Assembly (NCBI RefSeq): GCF_021462225.1
Contig: NC_061795.1
Coordinates: forward strand, 49,089,380-49,153,379
DNA: 64,000 bases
Reading direction: 5' to 3'
Source of the DNA: Girardinichthys multiradiatus
Lineage: Eukaryota > Chordata > Actinopteri > Cyprinodontiformes > Goodeidae
How positions within the stretch are numbered: position 1 is the stretch's first letter; every line of letters begins with the position of its first letter. A program made the translations under genes and the position numbers. Shown here one piece after another: positions 1 to 11,819 of this stretch. The notes beneath the pieces are model-generated. The model saw only the letters and a list, made by a program, of their open reading frames with translations, did not search any database and had not been told where the DNA came from.

Positions 1-180
1 TAGTGGTCTGATGTAATATTCTAATCTTAAATGGCATGTTTTCATTAACTGTAAGCACAAAATCATCGTAATTAACAGAAATAAAAGCTTGAAAAGATCA
101 GTCTGTGTGTAAATATTTTATGTAAAGTGTTTCACTTAGTGAACTGTTAATAAATGAACTATTCGAGGATATTCTAATTT
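1..180 (+). mobile_element. Tc1-like element, 3' terminal non-coding relic
   Basis: This AT-rich stretch resembles two other places in the window, about 43,670-43,835 and 58,560-58,720. All share a block with the core CTGTAAGC, then AATTAACAGAAATAAA, then a downstream block like AATAAATGAACT. At the third place the block directly follows Tc1 transposase-like sequence, so I read it as the non-coding 3' arm of the same Tc1-like family. Nothing of the transposase remains here, and the left part lies outside the window. Confidence 0.5.
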
Positions 181-1250
181 ATTGAACATGAGTGAATGTG
201 TGTTAAATGACTGTTGTGCTGCTGTGTCACATAAATGAAGCGACATGTAAACAGATTAATCTTTGTCACCACTTGTTTCAGCCTCTGTGCCTATGATGCT
301 GTCCATCTTGAATGATCAGAGTCATAATCTGGCTGAACTTCCTGCAGCAGGAGCTCTTCCTCCATGCGGAGATGTTTTCGGTTAAAAGTCCATCTGTCTG
401 GATGATGATGCTTCAGAATCCACGTCAGAATCTGTTAAAGTCATGTGTCGAGCATAGCCAACAATCTTCAAACTCAGATCTTTGTCTCAACCATGTTTGA
501 ATACTGTTTTTTTCACCATCTACTGTACCCCCTGTTGGAAACATTTAAAATACTTAATAGGGTCTGAATTGTTATGCTCAAGTTATGTTTAATAATGTGT
601 GAAATAAAATGTATTGTGTGGCTTGGTGGCCTGGCTAACAGGCCTTCTGTGTGTGTTTGACTTAGATATATCAGTCAGTCCAACTGACATACAGCTCAAC
701 TGACATTTAATAAGAATGTATGTTTTTCTACCCGGCAACAATGAAGATACTTCAGACAGGCCAACTGACACTTGATAGAATGTGTGTTTTGTTTTGCATG
801 TACATGCCCGGCTTTTCAATAAAAACTGCTGAAGCTGGGGAGAAAGGCAGAAGCGTTCGTGGTGAGCAGCAACGGGGCTGCAGCGTTTCTCCCGGCCGGC
901 CACAATAACTTGACTGCGCAGTCTTTTTATTTTCTTTTATTATTTAGTTTTACTAAAACAGTATAGCAGGACTTAGCTTTACCAAAACAAACGAGCACGC
1001 AGGAGTTCTAGGTAACAAACTCCAACAACCCCCACCATGAGACCATGTGACCTAGATATATCAATACACAGAAACAAATCCTGCATTGTAATAAGTTGTA
1101 TTCAACAGTTAAGATTCAATGGTTGAGGAAAACATTAGAATTTATTCCATACATTTATTGATGACAACAGGAAGTTGAAAATTATTTGTAAAAATAGTGA
1201 CAGCAGCTTAATGCTTATGAGACAGAAACCACCTGTTCTGCTCCCAAAAA
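181..1250. other. No gene recognised
   Basis: Only short open frames occur (for example 312-500 on plus and 589-903 on minus), and none resembles a family I know. A partial internal repetition around 665-790 (variants of CAACTGACA) suggests degraded repeat DNA. Confidence 0.5.
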
Positions 1251-1254
1251 TGTA

Positions 1255-2036
1255 AGGATCAAGCTCAGAGTTCAACTAGACTCCATGGGGCTAAAGAGCA
1301 CAGAGCACGTGAGGAACCTGGGTATTGTTTTGAATTTGGATTAAAATTTTGAGCCACATAAAGTCTCTGAGTAAATCAGCTTACTATCATCCTAAAGACG
1401 TTGCCAGGAAAAAATGGTTTCTAGTCACAACAGGCAAAGGGAAACTAGTTCATGCCTTCTGTAAAAACTCGATCTTGCTGCTGCAGCTCATTCATAAAGC
1501 TGCTGCCAGAGTCCTGATCAACACCAGGAAAATGGATCATATCAACAGCTCTTAAATCACTGCACTGACTCCTTGTTTCTCAAAGTATCAGTTTTAAAAT
1601 TTAGCTGTTAGTCTATAAAGCACTACATGGTGTTGGGCCGAAATACAATCATACCTGAGTTGCTTCTCAGGTATGAAACCGGCAGAACCCTCAGGTCATC
1701 AGGGACCTGAATACTCAGTGTTCCCAGAACCAGAACTAAATCAGGTGAAGCAGCATTTAGAGGCTCTTCAGCTCTGGAACAAATTACCTAAAAACCTGAA
1801 ATGGGCAGAAACTGCTGGATCGTTTAAATCACAATTAAAACCATTTTTGTTCCAGAAGCTTTTGAAGAAAAACTCAGATGAACTGTTAGAAATATCTGTT
1901 TCTTTTATGTCTTTAATATCTGCATGTTAACATTTTTTGTGTACTGTTTTATTTCTGTCTTTCCTTTGATGGTCTGTAAAGAGCTTTGAACCACCTGGTG
2001 TATCTCTGGTGGTATATAAATAAACTTGCCTTCCCT
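1255..2036 (+). mobile_element. L2-like LINE, 3' end of ORF2 plus tail (degenerate)
   Basis: The plus strand keeps the C-terminal part of an L2-type ORF2 in pieces. One is a block around 1,460-1,555 reading LLQLIHKAAARVLINTRK, equivalent to the family's LQLIQNAAARVL motif. Another, at 1,690-1,890, has LWNKLPKNLKWAETAGSFK followed by LKPFLF, the last conserved motif of these elements. Stops and frame changes separate the pieces. The 3' tail (about 1,970-2,036) has the usual AAGAGCTTTGAA...TATATAAATAAA ending. The endonuclease and the RT catalytic motifs are missing, so this is a 5'-truncated dead copy. Confidence 0.75.
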
Positions 2037-2394
2037 TACAAACCCAAAACGTGACTGTTGGCTGATAGGAATGAAACAGACTTATCCAACGCAGTCATGG
2101 TATAAACAAAAAACACTATCTTCACATTTTACGGTTTTATAAGTTTATGATATCCAGGTTTTGAGTTTTAGAATGACAGATGGAATCTGTTGCGTGTTTA
2201 TTTACAGATTTAATTCATTTTAGAACATAGAAAAGACCAGACAATTTGTACTCAAAGGAATATTTCAGCTTTAAACATGATGCCTTTTGCACAAATTCAT
2301 CATGTTGTTTTCACCATAATAATTATAACAGAACTTTAGAATAATTTTCATTTCTATGTAATATCTAGTCAAAGCTGCTATGGAGATGACCACA

Positions 2395-2735
2395 CAGAAT
2401 ACAGACACAGGAACCTGGGCGGGAGCAACAGTGGAATCCAGCAGCTACAGAAAGAACCAAGGAGCTTAGATACTGTGAAGAGGTGATCCCAATGTGCCAA
2501 CCAGGTGAGAACAATCAAGAGAATGCAGAGCAGCTGTGGGAGAAGCTAAGCAGAGGACTGAGGGAAAGTTGAACAATGGGATCAGGAGAAACTGAAGGAA
2601 AACATAAAGGATCTAACCAACTAAAGCTAAGGACTAACACCTACATACAGTAAGAGACTGAACTAACAAATACTAAGAAACTCACCACAAAACCATAAAC
2701 ACAAACAGCTGTTGATCATGACAGGTATGTCATGA
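2395..2735 (-). repeat. T-rich dispersed repeat (A-rich on plus), copy 1
   Basis: On the minus strand this is T-rich, begins near a TCATGAC motif (plus positions about 2,716-2,735) and carries short blocks such as AGCTCCTTGGTT and TCTGCATTCTC. Similar blocks occur at 26,940-27,415 (minus), 15,266-15,410 with 17,199-17,560 (plus), 42,165-42,560 (plus) and 56,630-56,790 (minus). No coding capacity is seen. The family is not identified; LTR-like or non-autonomous DNA elements are both possible. Confidence 0.35.
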
Positions 2736-2739
2736 CTGG

Positions 2740-3360
2740 TTTGTGTAATTAGCTTAATAACTTTCATTGTAGTGTAATGATTATGTCTCTGATAAAACTG
2801 ACCAGGTTCTGAAGCTCTAAATGAATTTCAGCACGTGCAGAACAGCCCATTTCTCCATCGTTAGCTGTGGTCTGCCTCCAATGGAACTTCATGTCTTCCT
2901 TTTCTCAACAATTCTGCAAATTTCATATTTTCCTATAAATTAAAAGGCTGCACATTTTCAGGATAAAATAGTTTTTCTTGAGAAAAGTGTTCTGCTGTGT
3001 CATGACCAGGTACATTACTTTTTTGATGACATCATTATCTTGTTTTATACTATTTTTTGTCTGGGACCAACTGTGTAAGAACTGTGCTAGTATATATAAC
3101 TGAACTCCATCTGTTCAGGTCATCCTCCAAATGTTAGAAAGACGAAGTGCAGCTATGGTTATATTTACCTATTGAAGGTGTAAACTTTACATTTTCTTCT
3201 AGATTTTTTCTGCGAGAGACTGCTTACATGTAAAAATGCTAGTTCAGAAGCTCTGCACATAATCCGCTCAAAGCATCATAGGATATTGAAATAATGTGGT
3301 GAAAGGCTTTTATTACTTTTATTTCTTGTCATAAATATCCCCCTTGAGTCAAATTTTAAA
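2740..3360. other. No feature seen
   Basis: AT-rich sequence without a defensible ORF, RNA gene or repeat terminus. Confidence 0.5.
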
Positions 3361-3986
3361 CTAAGTAACAAATAATTTCACCACCACATTATGGGTGTCA
3401 GGTCCGAGCATTCCTAGATGAACAGTTTCCTGGAAAGTGGATTGGTCGTCGTGGACCAGTTGAATGGTCCCCAAGGTCTCCCGATCTGACCCCCTTAGAC
3501 TTTTATCTTTGGGGTCATCTGAAGGCAATTGTCTATGCTGTGAAGATACGAGATGTGCAGCACCTGAGACTACGGATACTGGAAGCCTGTGCCAGCATTT
3601 CTCCTGCGGTGTTGCTATCAGTGTGTGAAGAGTGGGAGAAGAGGGTTGCATTGACAATCCAACACAATGGGCAGCACATTGAACACATTTTATAAGTGGT
3701 CAGAAACTTGTAAATAACTCATGAAAGAATAAAGTTATGTTAAAACCAAGCACACCATTGTTTATCTTGTGAAATTCCCAATAAGTTTGATGTGTCACAT
3801 GACCCTATTCCCATTGAAAAAACAAAAGTTGGATTCAAAATGTCCGACTTCAAAATGGCCACCATGGTCACCACCCATATTGAAAAGCTTCCCCCCTCAC
3901 ATATACTAATGTGCCACAAACAGGAAGTTAATATGACCAACCATTCCCATTTTATTAAGGTGTATCCATATAAATGGCCCACCCTG
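3361..3986 (+). mobile_element. mariner-like DNA transposon, 5'-truncated
   Basis: The plus strand from about 3,385 encodes the C-terminal third of an IS630/Tc1/mariner transposase. The readable segment starts VRAFLDEQFPGKWIGRRGP, followed by WSPRSPDLTPLDFYLWGHLK and ending near HIEHIL. The SPDLTPLDFYLWG block is the region of the third catalytic acidic residue, here Asp (a DDxD-type arrangement). The two upstream catalytic Asp residues and the DNA-binding part are absent. The 3' untranslated arm ends in a terminus reading inward as CAGGGTGGGCCATTTATATG, followed by a TA at 3,987-3,988 that fits the expected target site. A matching left terminus was not found. It cannot make a functional transposase. 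Confidence 0.8.
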
Positions 3987-3988
3987 TA

Positions 3989-6090
3989 CTTCAGTCTTTA
4001 AGCTGGACCAATAAAATCCATATATTTATAACACCAGGCCACTAAACAGCTCCTTTTGGTGGGTATAAGACAGACTGATTGGATGCAACGGTTTTACTAA
4101 GTTTAATAAATAGCTAAACACTACTGAATTATTATTTATGCCAGCAAATTCCACAGCGCACTGCCTAGTGTTAAAACACCAATACGGCAGGCAGCCAACC
4201 GTCTCGATTATAATTTATGAAACTGTAGATGATGGCTCTAGGATGGCTTTGTTTTTGATTACAATGAAAAACAGGAAATCTTACACCTGGGAATTTCTGC
4301 ATAATTAAATCAGCTCCAGTGCCAACATCTTTCTTCTGCAAACAGATTTTGTTAAGATATTTGAGTGATTGTTTGGTTCCTCTGAGTTTTGTTGTTTATG
4401 GCTGAATAAAGGATAATTTCATAAGCAACTCACTAAGGACTTCCGTGTCTTATCTGCAGATAAAATGGTGAATTACGTGTCTACATGTGTCACTTGTCTG
4501 CATTATAATTCTGACAGGAAATCTGTGCTGTTATATGCATTTTATAATAAAACTGGAACCATTTCATTCCAGCAACAAACTGCGTTATTTCCTTTGTTCT
4601 TTTGTAACTTTAAGGCAAGCTTCCCTTCTGCTTCACTGACAATAACTGTCACGCTACACAAAGTCTAAAACCACAGTACACAAACTGAACAATGGCCTCC
4701 CACAACCAGACAATCTTGCAGAAGAAGAAATGAATACTAAGTAATAGTGAACAATCCTGTCTGTGTTTGTGAGGACTTGCTGAGGGATGTCTGCCAAGGG
4801 GTTCCCAGGAGATTTTCCTCCAGAGAACAATGCCGTTTTTGGCTAAGTGTTTGCGCTTGTCAGTCACCCGTCAGATGACAGCAGAGACCAACCAGCCAAC
4901 AGCTTGAGTTAACTCCAGAGTATTATGAAAAAAAGTCCTCGCCAAATTCTGTCTGAGGGAAGGCAAGGTTGTTGAAGATGACTGAAAAGATGGTTCTTGT
5001 GTGAGGTAGAATGTAGACACCACTTTTGCAGTCTGTTGATCATTGGATACATTTCAGATATATTTATAAATCAGCCCCTCTATAAATGAGTTTAAGTGCT
5101 CATTATTTAACCTCTGGGGTCCCTTCGTTCAGTATTAAACCTGCTTTCCTTGGACTCCACCAAACTCTCTTTTAAGGATAACCATATAAATATATTTTTT
5201 CCTACTTTCTTCATTATTGCCATTATTAACCACAGTCCTCACCATACAAAACAAATATTTCTATTTTAAATGATCAATATATCTGTTTTTCTCTTTTTGA
5301 AAAGACACACAAGGTAGATCATTTTGTTCATTGAGTATAATTTGTATTTTGTGTGTTTCTTGGGGGCTGGGTGTTATTGTCTGAAACTGAAAGTATAAAA
5401 AATCCGCAGCAAATTTAGTTCTGATAAATTTTTATTTTTTGTGCAAAGTTGTTAATAAGCCGTCAAAATCTAAATTTCCTACCACCACATACATACAAGC
5501 AGTGATATTTACAGTAGACTACAAAAATGTCATCCCCTACTAAAAAACATGACATTTTCAAGGGACTAGTATAGGAGAATGAAAACCTAAAAAATCTAAG
5601 CAAAAATAAGTGTATTCAAAAGATGCATTTTGATGAAAAATTAATAATAATGAAATCATAATGACAGTAATATTTAGACAAACTGACTCCGGCAGAACTG
5701 AGAGCATTTCAAAGCGTGTTGATGACAAACAGGCTGTCTACATTTCCTCAAAGAAATCTGTTTCATATGTTGTGGAAGAGGAAAACACAACACAACACTT
5801 GCACAGGCAGTGGGTGCTCTGACTCAAATAGTGAATGTAGCTCTTCCTACTGTGCTTATAGTTACTTTACTCAGACTAACAAAATGTTTTCTATACAAGA
5901 TGAGTTTTCAAAATTAGGAGGAAAATTACTTGCCTAGTGGCAAAAAATGTCCTCATTGAGAGAAAGTGGGACTTCAGCCAAAATCATTGTTTGTGAGCAC
6001 AAACTCAGCTAATAAAATAGATTCTGATTCTGATTTATGAAGGCACTGAAATGTTTATTTCATTTATTGGGGCTAAAAAGAGTCAATCGG
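3989..6090. other. No gene recognised
   Basis: AT-rich sequence. Short open frames (4,465-4,668; 5,716-5,937 on plus) show no family resemblance, and no clear repeat termini are visible. Confidence 0.45.
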
Positions 6091-6094
6091 TTGG

Positions 6095-6925
6095 ACGAGG
6101 AGATGGTAGGATTGGAGAAACCTTTTCACATTTTGTCAAATAACAACCATAAACTTGATATCTTATTAGAATTTTGTGTGATAGACCACAATAAAGTAGT
6201 GCATATTTGTGAAATGAGAGAAAAATGCCACAGGATTTTCAAATGTATTAAAAAAAGAACATCAGAGAACAAACAGCATCATGAAGACCAAGGAACCCAG
6301 CAGATGGGTCAGGGAGAAGATAGTGGAGAAGTTTAAAACTAGGGTTAGGTTCTAAAACTATTTCCCCAACTTTGAACATCTCACAGAAATGGAGAGAGGA
6401 TGGACCTACTGCAGTCCTACCAAGACATGGACGTCCACCTAAACTGGAGTAAAGAGCATTATTCACAGAGACAACCAGCAAATACATGGTAACTCTGAAG
6501 GAGCTGCAGATATCCACAGCTCAGGTGGGAGAATCTGTCCACAGGACAACTATGGATTTCAAAAATCTGACACCTGGGGCAGACAAGACGTGTGGACGAA
6601 GGTATTCTGGTCAGCTGAAACCAGAATTGTACTTTTGACTTTCATAAAAAATGTTTTTATTAGTAACACTCCACAACACAACTTGTAGGGAAGAACAGGG
6701 AAACTGGAAAGTGGATGGAGCTAAATGCAGGACCATCCTGGAAGAAAACCTGTTAGAGGCTGCAGAAGACTAGAAACTATGGTGGAGGTTCACCTTCCAA
6801 CAGGACAGCCACCCTAAACATACAGCCAGAGCTACAATGGGATGGTTTAGATTAATATTAAATATTCATGTGCTAGAATGGCCTAGTCAAAGGTCAAAAC
6901 TAAATGCAACTGTGATATGACCAAG
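6095..6925 (+). mobile_element. Tc1-like transposon relic
   Basis: The order of recognisable blocks follows a Tc1-like element. First comes a 5' arm (about 6,113-6,260) with ATTTTGTCAAATAACAACCA and TGTGATAGACCACAATAAAG. Next is a start region with GAAGACCAAGGAAC (about 6,281). Then comes helix-turn-helix coding DNA around CGTCCACCTAAACTGG and CAGGTGGGAGAATCTGTCC. The catalytic region follows, in which CTGGTCAGCTGAAACCAGAA replaces the usual WSDET-coding sequence, and then the CAACAGGACAGCCACCCTAA block (second Asp). The copy breaks off after the LEWP-like block near 6,920. Many indels and stops are present, and the third catalytic region and right terminus are missing. Confidence 0.8.
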
Positions 6926-7920
6926 AAGTAAAACTAAGATCAAAAGTTTTGTTGATTGTTATTTTTTATTTACTGATATTTAATAACCTCCCTGTGGCAC
7001 ATAAAGTAGTCCTCGAAAACAGGAAAGCCGACTTAGCATTTCTGGATCAGTGCCATCACCACAGCTTAATAACTGTAAACAGAAGCTGTTCTCATGTGTG
7101 CATTCATTCATCCACAAAAATCCAATTTTCTCTTCCATAACTGGCCTTTTATTATTCCCTCTACATTCCAGGCACAGTACAATGACATGTCTGGATATAA
7201 ATTTCACTTCATGGGGGAAGGAAGGCGTCATTTTACTATTAGAGTCCACCAACTCAAGTGCTTGTTATATATTTCTAATTATGACCAAAATGTCCATTTT
7301 ATGAATAAAGTCTGTGTTTAAAATCTACTATTTTTAGATAAGATAATGAGAACAACCCTTGAGGTGCTCCGCTCTCCTTAGCAACAGAAAAATACAGAAG
7401 TATTAAATGCTCCATTCTCTCATGTCTTCCCTTTTCATATTTTCATATTTCTAACCTAACAGGTTTTCTTTGACCACCTCATTTACATTTCTGTGGCAGT
7501 TCTCATGGAAAGATTAATAGGAAGCCTTCTAAAGCTTTGCCTCGGGCTTCTATTCAGATGTGGTCCACTGGTTGACAGATGAAGCACTGGTCAGTCCCCA
7601 ATCCATTCCCTCTTTTCTCATTTGCAGGGAAATACTGCGGGTTCACACTTGCTAAGTGAGCTCCACGTCTCCTGGTCTATTATAGCTTCACAGGGCACTG
7701 TTCACCCTGTGTGATCCACCATGAGAAGAAGATTGTGGTTTCTGACTCCATGTAGTTGTTTCATTAGTTGTACTATACGGACTTTCTGACTGTACTCAGG
7801 GATTTCTTGTGATTTTTAAAAATTAAATGTTTAATCAACTAACGGTGCCTTACAGACTTGATTAGTTTTTGCTTTTCCTATCAAAGTTAAAGTTTAATAT
7901 CGAATAAAGATAACCAGTGT
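6926..7920. other. No gene recognised
   Basis: Overlapping short ORFs on both strands between 6,949 and 7,321 are mutually exclusive and have no recognisable domain. Confidence 0.45.
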
Positions 7921-8115
7921 AAATACATTGAACAGAGGAGAACATTCCCAGAAGAGACTGACCTACCAGAATCAAACCAAGATCTTGCTGTCAACTCATG
8001 AAGGAGGTCAGAGAACTATGGTTCAACAAAAAGAAAGATACAGTGCACAAATGACCTCCATGGGAGAGTTCCAAGGTCAAAACCACTGCTGACCAAGAAG
8101 AAGAAAAGAACAGTA
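7921..8115 (+). mobile_element. Tc1-like transposon, N-terminal coding fragment
   Basis: The blocks AGAGGAGAACATTCCCAG, GACTGACCTACCA and GAGTTCCAAGGTCAAAACC, then CTGCTGACCAAGAAGAA, match in order the DNA-binding region of a Tc1-like transposase different from the one at 6.1 kb. Internal deletions and frame changes leave no ORF. No catalytic region or termini remain. Confidence 0.6.
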
Positions 8116-8284
8116 ATAAAGAGCTCTCAGCGTGCCTTGTCTTCAGGTGTCCAATCTAAATGTCCATCATTTCACACTGTGACGTTTAAGTCCCCCAAAT
8201 CCGAATGTCAACCTGTGTTCCTGACCCTGTGACATCGATCACTATACTTGAATAAAAATGAAGTGAGATGGTTGTGATGAGAAA

Positions 8285-8780
8285 AAACTCAGTTAAAAGA
8301 ACTATAAAATTTTACATCCATTTTATGACATGATAGTACTACTGTAACAAAAATCTGATCATTACATTTTATTGTCATTAAAGTTGGGAAAGTGAAGATG
8401 AGTAAGAAGGGATTCAAGAAAAAGGGATTTCTTTTGACTAAGCCTTTAAAAGAGAGCCAAGGGAAGCATTTAGACTGACAATTGCATTGGGCCCAAGAGT
8501 AGAGCCTTGAAGTACTGCCCAAGAGGAGACACTCATCAAAGGGTAGAGCAAAACTTCAATCGATGTAAGATCTGGACCATGCTAATGTAGAACCTCTAAT
8601 GCTGACACAATTCTCCAGACTAGAAAATAAACTGTTGTGATCTGTTGTGTCAAAAGCTATGAGCTCTAAACGCATGAGAACAACAAAATTATCCAAACCT
8701 AAAACTATTAGAACAATAAATACTTTTAAAACTTCACTTTTTGTGCTGTGAAAATCTTTGAAACCAAACTGAAACACTTC
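8285..8780 (-). mobile_element. L2-like LINE reverse-transcriptase fragment
   Basis: Read on the minus strand, 8,777-8,556 encodes the RT motif A region: IAFDTTDHNSLFSSLE, then CVSIRGSTLAWSRSYI. This parallels the L2 pattern AAFDTVDHNILL...GIRGTAL.WFRSYL. The following minus-strand DNA (about 8,520-8,290) keeps the next blocks, CAAGGCTCTACTCTTGGGCC and ATGCTTCCCTTGGCTC, where these elements code for QGSVLGP..F..YMLPLG. The aspartates preceding AAFD are not preserved and the frame is broken. It is a dead internal fragment. Confidence 0.6.
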
Positions 8781-11340
8781 CAGAGTTAAAGGAAAGGAAA
8801 GGAAAGATGCTGTTGGTTGCTAGGTCATTCCTTTTGGGGCTTGTTCTGTTGAATGTAGCATTCCTTTGTCAAATTAAAGTCTAACCTTAGATTAAAATGC
8901 TCTTTCCAAAGGCTCATTATTGTGCAATTACAGTTTGTTTCATATTCTGTGAGGTAAATGGCTGCCTCAGTGCCCCACTGTGAATATTCTATTTTACTAA
9001 GACCTCAGGACAAGATTCATGAAGAAGAAACATTAAACTCTACCTGCAATCTAGCATACTCTAATGATTGATTTCATGTTTACAAAGAGAGGGGGAACAT
9101 TGCAGTCATTGGTACAAACCTTAACTTTTTTCATATGCGAAACCAAACTAGCACACACCTGTTTTTAAAAGCCCTGGCCTGCTTCCTCCTGGCTTGCATA
9201 TTTCAAAGAGAAAAGCTAATGGCATTCACAGAAAGCGCCTGGTCTGATGGCATGTTAACGCTCCTGAACACATCCATGTCTCAGGCTTAGGAGGGAAATT
9301 TATTTAACAGCAGGGGCCGCAAGACACAGATGTTAACAGAATACCCATCTGCCTTGAGGTTAGTCATACCAAGTATGTGCAGAGTCACACAGTGCTGTCG
9401 GCTACAGGGTCATCCATAATGAGCAAGTGTTAAACCTTAACACACCCAAGTGGGCCGACACACAGTGGTGTCTTGGCACACCGACGTGGGACTTCTCTTT
9501 GTCATTTATATGCTGTCTTCATGCTGCCATCAATCATTACAAAACACAGGGACTGCAGGTTGTTGATTAATGAGCTTAATGACATGGCTGAGCTTACGGC
9601 TGCTTTACCACAATGCGTTTGAGTAAAGTCTCAGATCCTCAAACACCAGAGACACATCGTGATGAGTGTTTTCCTGGAGTATTATTATACCAGCCCTTTG
9701 GCTGACTGTGTGAGCTTGTTTTAATATCTACAAATTTGCCTTTGATTCATTTATTGCTCCCTTCATTCCAGCCTCAAGACATCTGGGATCTGCCTGGAAA
9801 GCTGAGGAATATACTTAAACAGAATGGGTTCTTCCTCTTTAGCACCAACAGTATTTTTATAATAGGTTCAGTACTAACAGATTCATAGACCGGGGATGAA
9901 GCAGGAGTTTGGTTTGATGAAGCTGGTAGTCCTAAAAAAAGACCAAAAATCAGCAACAGCTGTGACATAAAACATGTAGCAGGATAATATTCTGAATTAA
10001 AAACATGCTCAGCATGTGTTAACAGTTAAAAAGAAGATTTCAATGAAGATGAATGAGATGGACGTTAAGTAAGATGTCCAAAATTGAAACAGATTTACCA
10101 AACCACCAAGGCTGTTATGTCTCCATCATTAAAACTATGCTTGCTTTCAGGGTAAAACATGGAAAGTCATATAATGTTCACATTCACCAAGTTTTATATG
10201 AACCTCTTTGATGTCTCATCAAACATCTCAGGCCAGACTCACGTCAAGGCTCTGAACTTCTCCACATCAGTACATATGAACGTTAGTGGCAACTTTTCTC
10301 AGCAGCTCGGGGCTTTCAGTCAGCGACTGCACTTATATCTGACTACTTCCTGCCACATTTACATAAGCTGTGAAGGTAAGACTGTGGTTTGGAGAGTGGG
10401 AGAGTAATTCAGGAGCTTTCTATGAATCTAAACACAAAGATTTCACTATTTCTGTCTTAAAAGGTATGTTTTCTCTTCATATGTTCTTATAATTATTACA
10501 TTTTACTTGCAAAGAAAACAAAGGTGTTTTTTGTCCTATCAGTTTTCAACCTGATGATGCACAGACCCACACCTCTGTAATACCTGACTGAAAGCAGCTG
10601 GGTCAAATTAAAACAAGGACAAAAAACACCCCAGGAAGTACTTCTTTACATTTACGGTCCCTGGGAAAGCTAAACGTTGTTGCCTCCACCACTGCCTTCA
10701 TCTCGTCTGGTTTTTCCCATAAACTGTTCAAAGCTGAACCTTCGAGTCTATGAAGTCCACATTTACTTCTGATGTTGCAGATCTAAGGCTGAACCCAAAC
10801 ATCAAAACAAAGCGTGTAGGTGGCAGCTATTACTGTGCCAAGTGACAGATGTGTCTGTGCATAAATATATGTGTGTGTTTTTGTGCAGATGATTGCTGTG
10901 TGTGTGGATCCCCCTATAACTTCCCTGTGGGGATTATTGGAACAGCAGGCTCATTCCTGAGCCTTCAAGGTTTAAGGCATTAATTAATCAGACAAGCTTC
11001 TTGTTAGAAACTTTGAACAAAATTGCACTTTTATCCCTCAATTAAATTATTTGTTCTAGTCTCTGTTTTGGCAAAGAAAAGGCACTTTTGGTAAAGCTTA
11101 ACCTGTGTCTATGCAACTATTATGGGAATTTAGAAGGGACCCTCCTGGTATTGTTTAACATTGTTTGACGGCTGGTCCCAGTACCAGAGGAGTCATCAGG
11201 ATACTAATGGAAATTCTTGAAGCATAATCTCCAAAAATATCCTAAGCAGATGTCCTTGAAATTATTGATATTTTAACTTTTTTTTTTACACTGTAAAGGT
11301 TGCTAAATTAAAATAATTTAATTTGTGTTAGTTTGTTATC
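8781..11340. other. No gene recognised
   Basis: About 2.5 kb of AT-rich DNA. A pentanucleotide run AAAGG (three units) lies near 8,790-8,806. The 82-codon frame at 10,159-10,407 and the 64-codon minus frame at 9,774-9,968 show no family resemblance and no supporting splice or promoter context. This is one of the few long stretches not obviously made of repeats. Confidence 0.45.
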
Positions 11341-11344
11341 CCAG

Positions 11345-11600
11345 TCCTGTCCTTTGTTATCCCAGTCCTGGATTGAGTTTGGACCGATATGTCCCTGGAC
11401 AGATTCCTGTCCTGCAATACATGCAAAGACTAATTAAGCTTGCATGCATGTTATTAGACTGAGGGAGGAAGCTGGAGTATCTGGAGAAAACCCACAGAGG
11501 CACAGGGAGAACAGACATACTCCACAGAAAAGCTCCAACAGGCAACCGAAACCATGACCTTTTCACTGCAAGGCAACAACTGCACCATCACACAAATCCA
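11345..11600 (+). repeat. Common teleost interspersed repeat, copy 1 (degenerate)
   Basis: It contains GAGGAAGCTGGAGTATCTGG then AGAAAACCCACAGAGGCACA, followed by GGGAGAACA..CATACTCCACA and a final TGCAAGGCAACAACTGCACCATCAC block. A better-preserved copy of the same block order lies at 15,060-15,265. No coding capacity is seen and the class is not known to me. Confidence 0.5.
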
Positions 11601-11782
11601 AAAGATTTAAATGTTCAAAACAACCTCATAGTAAGATGACTGAATGGACTTCATGATCAGGTCTTTGTTCGGAGTGTGGCTCTTGAACATGCATGAACTA
11701 CTTAGAACGTAATATGATCTTAAGTGAACAAATGAGATGAATTAACACAGTACTGACATTAATATTTTTATGCAGCATTATC

Positions 11783-11793
11783 TGACCATCTTG
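11783..11793. repeat. Target-site duplication of the 11.8-kb LINE (3' side)
   Basis: TGACCATCTTG is found here and again at 14,927-14,937, exactly bracketing the minus-strand LINE. It fits a target-primed insertion duplication. Confidence 0.8.
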
Positions 11794-11819
11794 TACTCGT
11801 ACTCGTCGTCTTCCACTTA

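Noticed and set aside
11345..11600. Treating the repeat beside the LINE as the LINE 3' UTR
   Set aside because: The 11-bp target duplication at 11,783-11,793 ends the LINE before this repeat, and a second copy of the repeat occurs outside the LINE on the other side.
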